This document shows positions 26,040-34,631 of a stretch of 64,000 nt of DNA, piece after piece. A program made the position numbers and the translations under genes. The notes under the pieces were generated by a model. That model searched no databases. It was not told where the DNA came from and saw nothing but the letters and a program-made list of their open reading frames with translations. Each line of letters starts with the position of its first letter. Positions within the stretch are counted from its first letter, which is position 1. The DNA comes from Nannocystis bainbridge (GTDB lineage Bacteria; Myxococcota_A; Polyangia; Nannocystales; Nannocystaceae): assembly GCF_028368995.1 (NCBI RefSeq), contig NZ_JAQNDL010000003.1, positions 2,294,001 through 2,358,000 of the forward strand, in the 5' to 3' direction.

Positions 26040-26890
26040 CGCGGCGCAGCAAGGGCCCCCTCGACCCCGAGGCCCTGCTGCGACTGGGCACCAGCGAGCA
26101 CTACGAAGACCCCGAGCTCTACGACTTCGAGTACCGGGACCACCGCCACGACGTCGCCTGGTACCGCGGCCTCGCCCGCGACCGCGGCCCGCGCCAGCGG
26201 GTCGTCGAGCTCGGCGCCGGCACCGGACGGATCAGCCTCCCGCTGTGTCACGACGGCCACGGCGTCGTCGCCGTCGACCGCATGCCCAGCATGCTCGACC
26301 ACCTGCGGCGCAAGGCCGCCGACCTCCCGAGCGACGTCGCCGCCCGCCTCGAACCTGTCCTCGGGGACATCACCGCGTTGCCGCTGCCCGACGCCAGCGC
26401 CGACCTCGTGTTCGCCCCCTTCAACGTGCTCATGCACCTCTATTCGTGGGAGGACCTGCTGCGCTGCTTCCGCGAGGCCGCGCGCGTGCTCGTGCCCGGC
26501 GGGCGGTTCGCCCTCGACGTCCTCCTGCCCGACCTCGAGTGGCTGACCTGGGACCCCGAGGAGCGCCACAGCGTCACCCACTTCACCCACCCGCGCACCG
26601 GCGCGCCGATGGTCTACTCGACCAATCACCGCTACGACCCGCACACCCAGGTGTGCCACGTCCGGATCTTCTACGACGACGCCCCCAAGCGCCCGCGCGC
26701 CTTCAAGCCGCCGCCCGAGCCGGTCCAGGTCGTCCACCTCGCCCACCGCCAGATCTTCCCCGAAGAGCTGCGCCACCTCGTCGCCGCCGCCGGCCTCGAG
26801 CTCGACAGCCTCGGCGGCAACTTCCGCGGCACCCGCCTCGTCCCCGGCGTCGACTCGCAGTGCGTCCTGTGTACCAAGAGACATGTCTGA
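26036..26890 (+). CDS. Class I SAM-dependent methyltransferase
   Basis: A 284-aa protein. SAM-binding motif I is VVELGAGTGRISLPL, followed by VVAVDRMPSMLDHLRRKA (motif post I) and DITALPLPDASADLVFAPFNVL (motif II/III). The substrate is unknown. The GTG start overlaps the pcnB stop as GTGA, so the two are coupled. The C-terminal residues CVLCTKRHV and the stop codon are written by a three-unit palindromic array (26870-26911). The exact unit at 26356-26369 falls in the conserved LGDITALP region and may be fortuitous. Confidence 0.88.
   Translation: MTRRSKGPLDPEALLRLGTSEHYEDPELYDFEYRDHRHDVAWYRGLARDRGPRQRVVELGAGTGRISLPLCHDGHGVVAVDRMPSMLDHLRRKAADLPSDVAARLEPVLGDITALPLPDASADLVFAPFNVLMHLYSWEDLLRCFREAARVLVPGGRFALDVLLPDLEWLTWDPEERHSVTHFTHPRTGAPMVYSTNHRYDPHTQVCHVRIFYDDAPKRPRAFKPPPEPVQVVHLAHRQIFPEELRHLVAAAGLELDSLGGNFRGTRLVPGVDSQCVLCTKRHV
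26356..26369. repeat. 14-bp palindromic unit inside a gene (possibly fortuitous)
   Basis: An exact TGTC-N6-GACA match inside the conserved VLGDITALP segment of the methyltransferase. Because the protein motif itself is conserved in the family, chance is a reasonable explanation. Confidence 0.35.
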
Positions 26891-26911
26891 AACGACATGC
26901 TCTTCGGGCCA
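26870..26911. repeat. Array of 14-bp palindromic units (3 units)
   Basis: Units at 26870-26883, 26884-26897 and 26898-26911 tile exactly. The middle one contains the methyltransferase stop codon. Confidence 0.75.
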
Positions 26912-27077
26912 TCTCACTCGCTCGCGGCGCCCGTGAGCTCCAGGCTCGAGCTCCGTCCTCGCTCGCGCTCTCGGGCTCTCGGCTGCTGGCGCGCCGCCCG
27001 CCGAGCCTCGACTCGCTTTACGCGCCGGCCGATCGCTCTGGACCCTCCGCGCCTGCGCCCTCCGCGTCTGTGAGCCC

Positions 27078-27647
27078 ATGACTGCAGTCCGTCGCCTCTC
27101 CAACTTGCTCGGCGTCGACGACGCTCCGTTCGCGCGCGAGCATCGGGGCGACGTGGCGATCATCGGCACCATCTGCACCTCCGGCCGGCTCGACGGCGTC
27201 CTGCGCGGCAAGGTCCGGCGCGACGGTGCTGACGCCGCGCGGCGGATCGCCGCCATGCTCCTCGGCTCGCCGTTCGCCGAGGCGGTCCAGGCCGTCGTCC
27301 TGCAGGGCATCGCCCTCGCCGGCTTCAACGTCGTCGACCTCGACGCGCTGCACGAGGCGATCGCTCGCCCGATCCTCGTCGTCGCTCGCCGACCCCCCAA
27401 TCTCGCCAAGATCCGCGCAGCCCTGGAGCGGCTCCCCGGCGGCGCCCGCAAGTGGAACCTGATCCAGCGCGCTGGCGCGATGGAGCCGCTCGCCGGCGTA
27501 TGGTGTCAGCGCAAGGGCCTGAGCCCCGCCGAGGCTGCTCTCTTGCTCGAGCGCGGCCGCGTTCACGGGGCATTGCCCGAGCCGTTGCGGCTGGCTCACC
27601 TGATCGCCGGCGCATACGGGCGCGGGTACAGCAAGGGTCGGGCCTGA
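27078..27647 (+). CDS. DUF99 (UPF0215) family protein
   Basis: A 189-aa soluble protein. Conserved DUF99 features: VDDAPFAREHRGDVAIIGTICTSGRLDGVL at the N-terminus, and VVLQGIALAGFNVVDLDALHEAI followed by PILVVARRPPNLAKIRAAL. The family is best known from archaea and has been predicted from genome context to be an endonuclease acting on deaminated bases; that is not established here. A two-unit palindromic array lies right after the stop (27650-27677). It is probably transcribed alone. The ATG at 27078 matches the family N-terminus. Confidence 0.85.
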   Translation: MTAVRRLSNLLGVDDAPFAREHRGDVAIIGTICTSGRLDGVLRGKVRRDGADAARRIAAMLLGSPFAEAVQAVVLQGIALAGFNVVDLDALHEAIARPILVVARRPPNLAKIRAALERLPGGARKWNLIQRAGAMEPLAGVWCQRKGLSPAEAALLLERGRVHGALPEPLRLAHLIAGAYGRGYSKGRA

Positions 27648-27964
27648 ACGCCCCTTGCGGACCTGCCTGAAAAGACAGGTGCAAACATTCACTCCAGGAT
27701 CGTCCATAGGCCCTTTGAGCCCGGCGAATTCCTGCTCTGACGCATTTCATTCGCGACTGCCCGCGTGCTTGGCGACCGCAGCTCGGAGGCCGCCCGAGTC
27801 GTTGCAGCTCCCACGTTCCACGAAGCGCGATGCGTGGTCGGGGCTCGACTCGGCGACCACCCGAGCCGCGTGTGCGGCCTGACCTTGGCGACATGTCCGA
27901 CGAATCGTGCGCGCGGATCCATGCCCCTCGCAGTCGGCCCTGTCGCGATGCTAGCCTGATAAAC
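27648..27964. other. Intergenic region, 317 nt
   Basis: It begins with the two-unit palindromic array at 27650-27677 and otherwise shows no supported gene. The right end must hold the promoter of the HAD gene at 27965, though no clear elements are visible. Confidence 0.45.
27650..27677. repeat. Two tiled 14-bp palindromic units
   Basis: Units at 27650-27663 and 27664-27677 (TGCC-TGAAAA-GACA) begin two nucleotides after the DUF99 stop, in the position of a transcription terminator. Confidence 0.65.
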
Positions 27965-28411
27965 GTGCCGCCCAAGGTCATCTTCCTCGACATCGACGGC
28001 GTCATGAACAACCTCGGCACCCCAGGCGAGCCCGAGCGTCCGGGCCTCGGAGCGTGCTTCGATCCGCACAACGTCGCCGTGCTCAACCAGATCGTGCGGG
28101 CCACCGGCGCCGTCGTGGTGGTCTCGTCCTCGTGGCGACTGTCACTACCTCTCCACGAGCTGCGGGCCAGCTTCGCCGCCGCCGGCTGCGAGGCCCAGGT
28201 CGTCGGCATCACGCCCGACGTGGACGGCCCGCGCCGCGGTCGGGAGATCCGCGCCTGGCTGGACGCGCAGTCCGAGCCGCCGACCCGCTACGTCGCCATC
28301 GACGATCAGTTCGACATGCCCGAGCTCCCGGGTCATCTGGTCAAGACCAGCCGGTTCCACGGCCTCACCGCCCGCGAGCTCCCCCAGGTGCTCGCCCGGC
28401 TCGCCGACTGA
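27965..28411 (+). CDS. HAD-like hydrolase (HAD_SAK-like)
   Basis: A 148-aa protein starting at GTG 27965. Motif I is FLDIDGVMNN (DxDG), and VVVSSSWR is motif II. The late acidic motif is VAIDDQFD. The short length without a cap domain and the SSSWR element match the HAD domain found in Swiss-Army-knife RNA-repair proteins and in stand-alone copies. It probably acts as a small phosphatase or nucleotidase; the substrate is unknown. The GNAT gene follows 66 nt later on the same strand. Confidence 0.82.
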   Translation: MPPKVIFLDIDGVMNNLGTPGEPERPGLGACFDPHNVAVLNQIVRATGAVVVVSSSWRLSLPLHELRASFAAAGCEAQVVGITPDVDGPRRGREIRAWLDAQSEPPTRYVAIDDQFDMPELPGHLVKTSRFHGLTARELPQVLARLAD

Positions 28412-28477
28412 GCAGCGCCGCGAAGTCGCGCCCTGGCCCGGCTGGTGCAGCGACCTTCGGCGCTCTATCCTCGGCCC

Positions 28478-28912
28478 GTGCTGCATTACCGCCAGGCCGA
28501 TCTCGCCGACATCCCGCGTCTACAGGTCATCCGCGCCGCCGTCCGCGAGAACATCCTCTCGAACCCCGCGCTTGTGACCGTCCCCGACTACGAGGAGCAC
28601 ATTCGCGGGCCCGGCCGCTCGTGGGTGGGCGAGGAGGACGGCGTCATCCTCGGCTTCTCCTCGGCGCACCCCGGGGGCCGATCGATCTGGGCCCTCTTCG
28701 TCGACCCTGCCCACGAGCGCCGCGGCATCGGCCGCGTGCTCCTCGACCACGCCGTCGCCTGGCTGTGGACCTTCTCAGAAGTCGACGCCGTGCAGCTCAC
28801 CACCGCCGTCGGCACCCGCGCCGACAATTTCTATCGCGCCGCCGGCTGGTCCGACACCGGCCGCTCCCGCAGCGGCGAGGTCATCTTCCGCCTGCCCCGC
28901 CCGGGCCGCTGA
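28478..28912 (+). CDS. GNAT-family N-acetyltransferase
   Basis: A 144-aa acetyltransferase. The acetyl-CoA pyrophosphate-binding motif A is LFVDPAHERRGIGRVLLDHA (R-x-x-G-x-G/A). The C-terminal GTRADNFYRAAGWSDTG is motif B. The acceptor is unknown. GTG 28478 is chosen because the fold begins right there (VLHYRQADLADIPRL); a GTG at 28445 would add 11 unconserved residues. It ends at the convergent junction that carries two palindromic arrays. Confidence 0.88.
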   Translation: MLHYRQADLADIPRLQVIRAAVRENILSNPALVTVPDYEEHIRGPGRSWVGEEDGVILGFSSAHPGGRSIWALFVDPAHERRGIGRVLLDHAVAWLWTFSEVDAVQLTTAVGTRADNFYRAAGWSDTGRSRSGEVIFRLPRPGR

Positions 28913-28998
28913 ATGGACATAGCGAGGAGTTGACCGCCGAGCTCAGGGGCTGCCGCCGCGCCTCGGTCCACGCTGTCTCCGCGCCTCGTCCAGGTTTC

Positions 28999-29040
28999 GG
29001 TCTCAAGAGACATGTCCTTCGAGACATGTCTCTCGAACCA
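28999..29040. repeat. Array of 14-bp palindromic units (3 units)
   Basis: Units at 28999-29012, 29013-29026 (exact) and 29027-29040 tile in the convergent gap between the GNAT gene and the long reverse-strand gene. Confidence 0.75.
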
Positions 29041-29120
29041 TTTTCGAAACTGTCGCACTGTCCCGACACATGCGCGGCGCGCAGGCAGCCGTCGTCACCG
29101 CGGTCCCTGCTCTCTCCGCG

Positions 29121-29176
29121 CCTCGTTTAAAACCTGCCTCAAGGGGCATGTCCATCCAGACATGCCCCTTCGAACA
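29121..29176. repeat. Array of 14-bp palindromic units (4 units)
   Basis: Units at 29121-29134, 29135-29148 (TGCC-TCAAGG-GGCA, arms changed but complementary), 29149-29162 (exact) and 29163-29176 tile up to the stop codon of the reverse-strand gene at 29182. Confidence 0.75.
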
Positions 29177-29181
29177 TGCTT

Positions 29182-31674
29182 CTAGAGCGGCTTCGGCCCC
29201 GGGGCCCCGTCGAGCGCGTCGAGCAGCGAATCCCACTCCGCGTCCTCTGCTCCTGCCGCCGCCGGCGGTTCGACGCCCGGTCCTGGCGCTGCCGGTGCGG
29301 CCGCGGACACCACGGGCGGCGCCACGCTCGGCGCCTGCGCCACCGGCGGGGACAGCTTTCCTCCCGGCGGCATGAGCGGCGGCGCCACCAAGGGAGCGGC
29401 GGGGAAAGCCGGCGGCACCAGCGACCCGCCTGAAGCCGCCAGCGGCGCGCTGGCAGCCGAAGGCCGAGATCCCGGCAACGGCGCCCCGGCAGCGGGCCTC
29501 GGCGGCAGCAGCGGCGCCCCCGGAACCACCGGCACGGGCGGGGCCATCGACGCCCCCGCGAGCGGCGGCGCAGCGGGCCTCGACGCCGGCAACGTCGGCC
29601 CGCTCGCAGCCGGCGGGCTCTTCACCGGGACGGGCGGCAGCCCCAGCGGAGGCCGCCCGGCCGGGCTCCCGCCCACCGGCAGCCCCGCGACCGCCGGCGG
29701 CTTCGCCAGCGGCACCGAGAACGCCGGCGGCTTCACCCCTGCCGCGGCGACCGGCCCGGACGTCTCGGGCCGGCCGGCGATCGGCCCCGACTGCGCCGGC
29801 GCCCCGAGATGCCCGAACAACGCCCCCGCCGAAGGCGCTCCCGCCTTCGAGTCACTCGCGGCGCCCCTGTCCCGAGGGACATCCGCCCCGGCGACACCAG
29901 CCGTCAATCCGGCCCTGTCCCGAGGGACATCCGCCCCGGACAAACTACCCGTCAATCCGGCCCTGTCCCCAAGGACATCCGCCCCAGCGACACCAGCCGT
30001 CAATCCGGCCCTGTCCCCAAGGACATCCGGCCCAGCGACACCAGCCGCCGAACCGCCCCTGTCCCCAAGGACATCCGCCCCAGCGACACCAGCCGCCGAA
30101 CCGCCCCTGTCCCCAAGGACATCTGCCCCAGCGACACTCGCGTCCGGCCGCGCCTCGCCGACCCTGGAACCTGCCCCTTCGACCCTGTCCCCGAGGACAG
30201 CCACACTCGAACCAGCCGGAGCCGCCGCACGCCCCACGACCGTTTCGGCGCCGCCCTGCGGCTCACGAAGCGCCTCGCCGACCCCGCCCGCCCGCGCCAC
30301 CGGACCCCCGAGGCTCGCCGCCGGCGCCTCCACCCGCGCCGTCACACTCGTCTTCCCCGACCTGTCCGAAGAGACAGACCCGAGCTCCGGCTTGCCCGCC
30401 TGCCGCGTCGCGCTGCGCGGCGGCGTGCTCGTCACTCGCGCCGTCCCTCGCCGCTCGGCCTTCGCCGCGCGCCTGGCCGCCCGCCGCTCCTCCCGGCGGA
30501 CGTTTCGCTTCCCGCGCGGCTGCTCCGCCTCGCGCCCGTCCGGCCGCTCCGCCTCGTCCTCCGCCGCGCCGACCGGCAGCGCCAGCATCACCCCGCCCGC
30601 GACCGCCGGCTCGCCCCGCGACGGCGCCGCGACAGCCGCCTCACCGGGCTCGATCGGCCGCGGCGCGCTCGCGACCTTCGCCGCCGCCTGTCCATTCGGA
30701 CCTGCCCCCGAAGACATGTCCTTCGCGCCATCCGAGCGCCTCGCGGCCTGTCCCTTCAGACCTGCCCCGGAGGACATGTCCTTCACGACATCCTTGCGCT
30801 CGCCCGCCCGCGCCTCGAGCTTGCGGGCCCGCTTCTCGCTCGCCTTGACCGCCGGCCGCAGCATCCGCCGCGCCCGCTCGACCAGCGCCTCCGCCAGCCT
30901 GTCCGGCCCGGCCTCGAGCCCCGCCTCGGCCCCGCGCAGGGCCGACAGCGCCGGCTCCGAGGCCCCCGCGCGTTGCTCGAGCAGCGCCCGCGTCGCCAGC
31001 ACCCGCGGCGTCGCCCCCAGCGCCGCCTGGGCCGTGTCGAGCAGCGCCCGCACCTCGTCCGCGCGCGGCTTGCCGGCCAGCAGCTGCGCCGCGGCCAGGT
31101 GCAGCTGATCCCACGGCCCGAGCGCCTGGCGCTTCGCCTGCGCCTGCAGCAGGTCGCGCGCCTGCTCCGGCACGTCGGCGATCAGCAGCGCGTGCGCCTG
31201 CGCCGACACGATCCCCGCCGGCGGGTCGGCCATCGTCCCGGCCAGCCGCGCCGCCTCCGTCAGCGCTTTGGCCGACGCCCGCCCCTCGCCGCGCACCAGG
31301 TGCAGCCGGCCCTCCTGCATCGCCGTCCACGCGAACGGAGCGAACCACCGCACCCGCCGGCGCTCGCGCAGCGCGCCGAGCAGCCCTGGCGCCGTGCTCG
31401 GCGTCGCCGCCATCACCGCCCGCTCGAGCGGCCCGAGCAGCCCTTGCACGAACACCGGGAACAGCGCGAACCACAGCGCCGCCCCCGCCAGCAGCCCCCA
31501 GAACACCGGCCCGCGCGGCGCGAAGATCAGCCCCCCCGCGATGATCGCCATCGGCACGTAGATCCGCGCCGCCGCCGACGCGAGCGGCCGCTTCGAGCGG
31601 AGCCACGACGTGGCGGGCAGAGGAGCCCGCGCGGGCTCGGGCGGGGCGGCAGAGGTCGGGGCAAGATCGCTCAC
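29182..31674 (-). CDS. Long repeat-rich membrane protein
   Basis: An 830-aa protein; GTG 31674 is preferred, TTG 31683 possible. Two membrane segments lie near the N-terminus (RIYVPMAIIAGGLIFAP and VFWGLLAGAALWFALFPVF). A helical Ala/Arg/Leu-rich region of about 200 residues looks TPR-like. The rest is low complexity: a basic stretch RRAARRAAKAERR, a six-copy 16-aa repeat (AGADVLGDRGGSAAGV type), and a Pro/Ala-rich tail. The repeats come from DNA: a 60-bp duplication of a three-unit palindromic array (30689-30790) and a 48-bp tandem repeat (29865-30152), each unit containing TGTC-N6-GACA. A large cytoplasmic disordered domain is the simplest reading. Confidence 0.7.
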   Translation of the reverse strand: MSDLAPTSAAPPEPARAPLPATSWLRSKRPLASAAARIYVPMAIIAGGLIFAPRGPVFWGLLAGAALWFALFPVFVQGLLGPLERAVMAATPSTAPGLLGALRERRRVRWFAPFAWTAMQEGRLHLVRGEGRASAKALTEAARLAGTMADPPAGIVSAQAHALLIADVPEQARDLLQAQAKRQALGPWDQLHLAAAQLLAGKPRADEVRALLDTAQAALGATPRVLATRALLEQRAGASEPALSALRGAEAGLEAGPDRLAEALVERARRMLRPAVKASEKRARKLEARAGERKDVVKDMSSGAGLKGQAARRSDGAKDMSSGAGPNGQAAAKVASAPRPIEPGEAAVAAPSRGEPAVAGGVMLALPVGAAEDEAERPDGREAEQPRGKRNVRREERRAARRAAKAERRGTARVTSTPPRSATRQAGKPELGSVSSDRSGKTSVTARVEAPAASLGGPVARAGGVGEALREPQGGAETVVGRAAAPAGSSVAVLGDRVEGAGSRVGEARPDASVAGADVLGDRGGSAAGVAGADVLGDRGGSAAGVAGPDVLGDRAGLTAGVAGADVLGDRAGLTGSLSGADVPRDRAGLTAGVAGADVPRDRGAASDSKAGAPSAGALFGHLGAPAQSGPIAGRPETSGPVAAAGVKPPAFSVPLAKPPAVAGLPVGGSPAGRPPLGLPPVPVKSPPAASGPTLPASRPAAPPLAGASMAPPVPVVPGAPLLPPRPAAGAPLPGSRPSAASAPLAASGGSLVPPAFPAAPLVAPPLMPPGGKLSPPVAQAPSVAPPVVSAAAPAAPGPGVEPPAAAGAEDAEWDSLLDALDGAPGPKPL
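29865..30152. repeat. 48-bp tandem repeat, six copies
   Basis: Six 48-bp units start at 29865, 29913, 29961, 30009, 30057 and 30105. Each contains one TGTC-N6-GACA palindrome three nucleotides in. In the reverse-strand gene they encode a 16-residue repeat with core ADVLGDR or ADVPRDR. Copies differ at a few positions. Confidence 0.85.
30186..30199. repeat. 14-bp palindromic unit inside a gene
   Basis: An exact unit just beyond the 48-bp tandem repeat in the same gene. Another exact unit lies at 30363-30376. Confidence 0.6.
30689..30790. repeat. Duplicated three-unit palindromic array within a gene
   Basis: Three tiled units at 30689-30730 and again at 30749-30790, a 60-bp direct repeat. Three units are 42 nt, so the reading frame is preserved. 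Both copies encode KDMSSGAGxxGQAA in the long reverse-strand protein. Confidence 0.75.
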
Positions 31675-32033
31675 GGAGGCCAATTCCAGGGCGAACTTGC
31701 CCCAACACCCCCGGCGTACGCAAGCGCGCGTGTACCGTCCGTTTGCGCCATCCCATCCCCACGGCCGCGACTTCGGCCCCTGCGCCCCTGGCCGTCACTC
31801 GCTCGCGCCCACCGCCCCTGCACGCGCGAGCCCCCGCGCTCGCGCCCCCGGGCCTCGATCACCCGCGATCCATCACGACCGACCGCCACGCAGCGCCGCT
31901 CCACCGCCTCATGCCTCCCGCAGGGCCGCGGCCACACTCCTCACATTCTCGCTCTACCCACAATCCATCGTCCCGATCACCACTCTCGATTTCACGACAG
32001 CGAGCATTCGCCACGCTATCGGCCCGCGCCGAA
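31675..32033. other. Intergenic region, 359 nt
   Basis: This lies upstream of the long membrane-protein gene and at the 3' end of the small lipoprotein gene. No gene, array or hairpin terminator is seen. The promoter of the gene at 31674 must be here. Confidence 0.4.
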
Positions 32034-32471
32034 TCACGGCGGCAAGCAAACCTCGCGCTTCTCGCTCCCGCCGCCCGACGAGCGACACACCGTGTTCGGG
32101 CCCGCGTGCATGAAGCAATACGCCATCGGCTCCGCGCCGAGGCGCGCGTCCTCCTCGCAGCTGATCCAGCACCGCTTCGACGTGTCGTTCGCCAGCGGCG
32201 TACAGACGTACGCCACCGCGAGCATGCACTCGCCCTCGACCGCGCAACAATCCGCGTCCGTCTCGCACGTGTGTGTGCAATAGCCGTAATCGAATTGGTC
32301 CTCGCAGAAGACCGTCCCGAGCTGCGAATGATCGAGCTCCGGGTAACAGTCCGCCGCCTCCGAGCACAGCGCCCCGGTCGGTTGTTCCATCGGCGGCGGC
32401 TCCTCGCAGGCGAACCCGAGGATCGCCGCCGTCAGCGTGCTCATGACCCATCGTAGTTTCGCGCTGCGCAT
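32034..32471 (-). CDS. Cys-rich lipoprotein
   Basis: A 145-aa putative lipoprotein. MRSAKLRWVMSTLTAAILGFAC gives a signal with the lipobox at Cys22. The start at 32471 is set by that signal; the larger open frame upstream is unsupported. The mature part has about 15 Cys (CSEAADC, YCTHTCETDADCC, CEEDARL) and ends in VCLPP. It has no Thr-rich linker. No catalytic motif. It diverges from the beta-helix lipoprotein. The function is unknown. Confidence 0.78.
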   Translation of the reverse strand: MRSAKLRWVMSTLTAAILGFACEEPPPMEQPTGALCSEAADCYPELDHSQLGTVFCEDQFDYGYCTHTCETDADCCAVEGECMLAVAYVCTPLANDTSKRCWISCEEDARLGAEPMAYCFMHAGPNTVCRSSGGGSEKREVCLPP

Positions 32472-32716
32472 GCAGAAAACCCTGGGCAGGCTCGCCCGCC
32501 GTGCCAGGCCGCATCCGCGGACATTCCCGCCCCCGTCGCCCCGAGCGGCCGACGTGCCCGCAATCACCAGCGGCCTCATGCGATTTCGTCCGCCCCCACG
32601 GCCTCGCGCGGCGCTCCCGCGGATGTCGACGTCGTCATGAAAGAACGCTCGCATCGCGGGCAGTGTCGCCTCGATCCCCCGCGCCGCTGCCTTCGAGCGC
32701 GCGGTACCTTCGCCGC

Positions 32717-34480
32717 ATGCAGCAGCCCAAGCCCGGCCTCGCCCTCGCCCTCGTCATCGCGGCCTGCGGCGACGGCGGGGCCGTCATGACCGAAGGGACA
32801 GGTTCGGCCACCACTGGCGGCGAAGCCACCGGCGGCCCGACCGGCGCCTCGACCGGCAGCGAGGGCACCACCGGCGGTCCCACCGACGCCAGCAGCGCGA
32901 CCGCCGGCCCCACCACGGCTACCACCACGGGCCTCACCACCGGCGACCCCACCGACACCGGCGAACCGCCCCCGCCTCCGCCCGCCGGCACCTGCGAAGT
33001 CCCGGTCGAGCTCGCCGACACCGCTCGCCCGACCGCGGTCGTCGGCGACGGCACCCCTGCCAGCTGCACCGAGGCCGCGCTGATCGTCGCCGTCGCCGGC
33101 GGCGGCGTCGTCACCTTCGACTGCGGCGGCCCTGTCACCATCACCCTCGCCCAGCCGCTGAAGGTCACCGGCGACCTCGTCCTCGACGGCGACCACCAGG
33201 TCACCCTCTCGGGCGGCGGCGTCACGCGGATCCTCGACATGGACACCGGCAACTTCGAGGCGCAGGGCCCGAACCTCACCGTCCAGCGCCTGCGCTTCAT
33301 CGACGCCAAAGCCACCGGCACCGAGACCCCGCTCGGCACCGACGTCGACGGCGGCGGCGGAGCCATCTTCCACCTCGGCGGCAACGTCACCGCCATCGAC
33401 AGCACCTTCGAGAACAACGAGGCCGCCACCTGGGGCCCCGACGTCGCCGGCGGCGCCATCTACGGCATCGGCGTCGGCGCCACCACCATCGTCGGCTGCA
33501 CCTTTCACGACAACCGCGCGGCCAACGGCGGCGCCGTCGGGGCGCTGCACACCGCCCTCACGATCGTCAACTCCACCTTCACCGCCAACGAGGCCACCGG
33601 GCGCGGCGCCAACTACATCGACATGATGGGCCAGCAGGCCGGCAACGGCGGCAACGGCGGCGCGATCGTCATGGACGGCAGCGGCCGCGCGCTCGAGATC
33701 TGCGGCGCCACCGTGCAGGGCAACCGCGCCGGCGCCTTCGGGGCCGCGCTGTTCCGCACCGGCTACGAGGGCGAGTCCACGATCATCGATCGCAGCACCT
33801 TCGCCGACAATCAGATCCCCGACCACGACGACGACGCCTCGCCCAGCAGCGGCGCCCTCTACATTCAGGGCACCGCCGTCACCCTCACCAACTCGACCAT
33901 CTCCGGCAACAAGGCCCGCGGCTCCGCCGGCCTGTGGATCCTCGGCCACGGGGCCCAGCCCGCCGTCGCCGACCTCACCAACGTCACCATCACCGGCAAT
34001 TCGACCTGGCCGCAGCCCGAATTCACCATGCGCGGGATCGGTGCCGGCCTCACCATCGGCGACGACACCACCGGCACCCTCCTCAACTGTACGATCGCCG
34101 GCAACGCCGCCCAGTTCGGGTCTGGCATCCTGCGCGTCACCCCGCTCGTGGTCCGCAACACCATCATCAGCAACGACGCCGAGAATCAGTACACCCCGCT
34201 CAATTGCACCGGCTCGATGTTCGCCACTCCGCCGGGCACCGGCGAGCACAACATCCAGTGGCCGACCGGCCCCCAGGACGACATGGACTGCACGCCGGCG
34301 ATCTCCCGCGTCGACCCTCTGCTCGGCGCGCTGGCCGACAACGGCGGCCCGACGCAGACGCTCGCCCCGCTCGCCGGCAGCCCGGCCCTCGCGGCCGGCA
34401 GCGACTGCCCGCCCACCGACCAGCGCGGCGAACCCCGCGGCGACCCGTGCACCATCGGCGCCCTCGAATCAGCCCTGTGA
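32717..34480 (+). CDS. Right-handed beta-helix lipoprotein
   Basis: A 587-aa putative surface lipoprotein. The signal MQQPKPGLALALVIAAC and a Thr/Gly/Ser-rich linker precede a parallel beta-helix: repeated turns such as TIVGCTFHDNRAANGGAVG, LTIVNSTFTANEATGRG, VTLTNSTISGNKARGSAG and TGTLLNCTIAGNAAQFGSG, the pattern of polymorphic outer-membrane proteins and CSLREAI-type adhesins. The C-terminus PLAGSPALAAGSDCPPTDQRG is typical of choice-of-anchor Q-type domains. It is probably a cell-surface binding protein. A multi-unit palindromic array lies right after the stop. Confidence 0.85.
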   Translation: MQQPKPGLALALVIAACGDGGAVMTEGTGSATTGGEATGGPTGASTGSEGTTGGPTDASSATAGPTTATTTGLTTGDPTDTGEPPPPPPAGTCEVPVELADTARPTAVVGDGTPASCTEAALIVAVAGGGVVTFDCGGPVTITLAQPLKVTGDLVLDGDHQVTLSGGGVTRILDMDTGNFEAQGPNLTVQRLRFIDAKATGTETPLGTDVDGGGGAIFHLGGNVTAIDSTFENNEAATWGPDVAGGAIYGIGVGATTIVGCTFHDNRAANGGAVGALHTALTIVNSTFTANEATGRGANYIDMMGQQAGNGGNGGAIVMDGSGRALEICGATVQGNRAGAFGAALFRTGYEGESTIIDRSTFADNQIPDHDDDASPSSGALYIQGTAVTLTNSTISGNKARGSAGLWILGHGAQPAVADLTNVTITGNSTWPQPEFTMRGIGAGLTIGDDTTGTLLNCTIAGNAAQFGSGILRVTPLVVRNTIISNDAENQYTPLNCTGSMFATPPGTGEHNIQWPTGPQDDMDCTPAISRVDPLLGALADNGGPTQTLAPLAGSPALAAGSDCPPTDQRGEPRGDPCTIGALESAL

Positions 34481-34488
34481 GACTTGCA

Positions 34489-34585
34489 TGCGCCTTGGAA
34501 CATGTTCAATCGAACATGTCCAAAACGCCATGCCATCATTCCCAGCGCCGCGGGACATGTCCATTCAGACATGTCCCGCGCGCCA
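34489..34585. repeat. Array of 14-bp palindromic units (7 units)
   Basis: Units at 34489-34502, 34503-34516 (TGTT-CAATCG-AACA, arms changed together), 34517-34530, 34531-34544, a 13-nt unit at 34545-34557, 34558-34571 (exact) and 34572-34585 fill most of the gap between convergent stops at 34480 and 34632. Confidence 0.8.
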
Positions 34586-34631
34586 GCTACGCATTCACCA
34601 GCGATGACCCGCGCGGATCATCGCCCCGCCG

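Noticed and set aside
29865..30152. Possible CRISPR array
   Set aside because: Repeats are contiguous tandem units inside a coding gene, with no unique spacers and no cas genes nearby.
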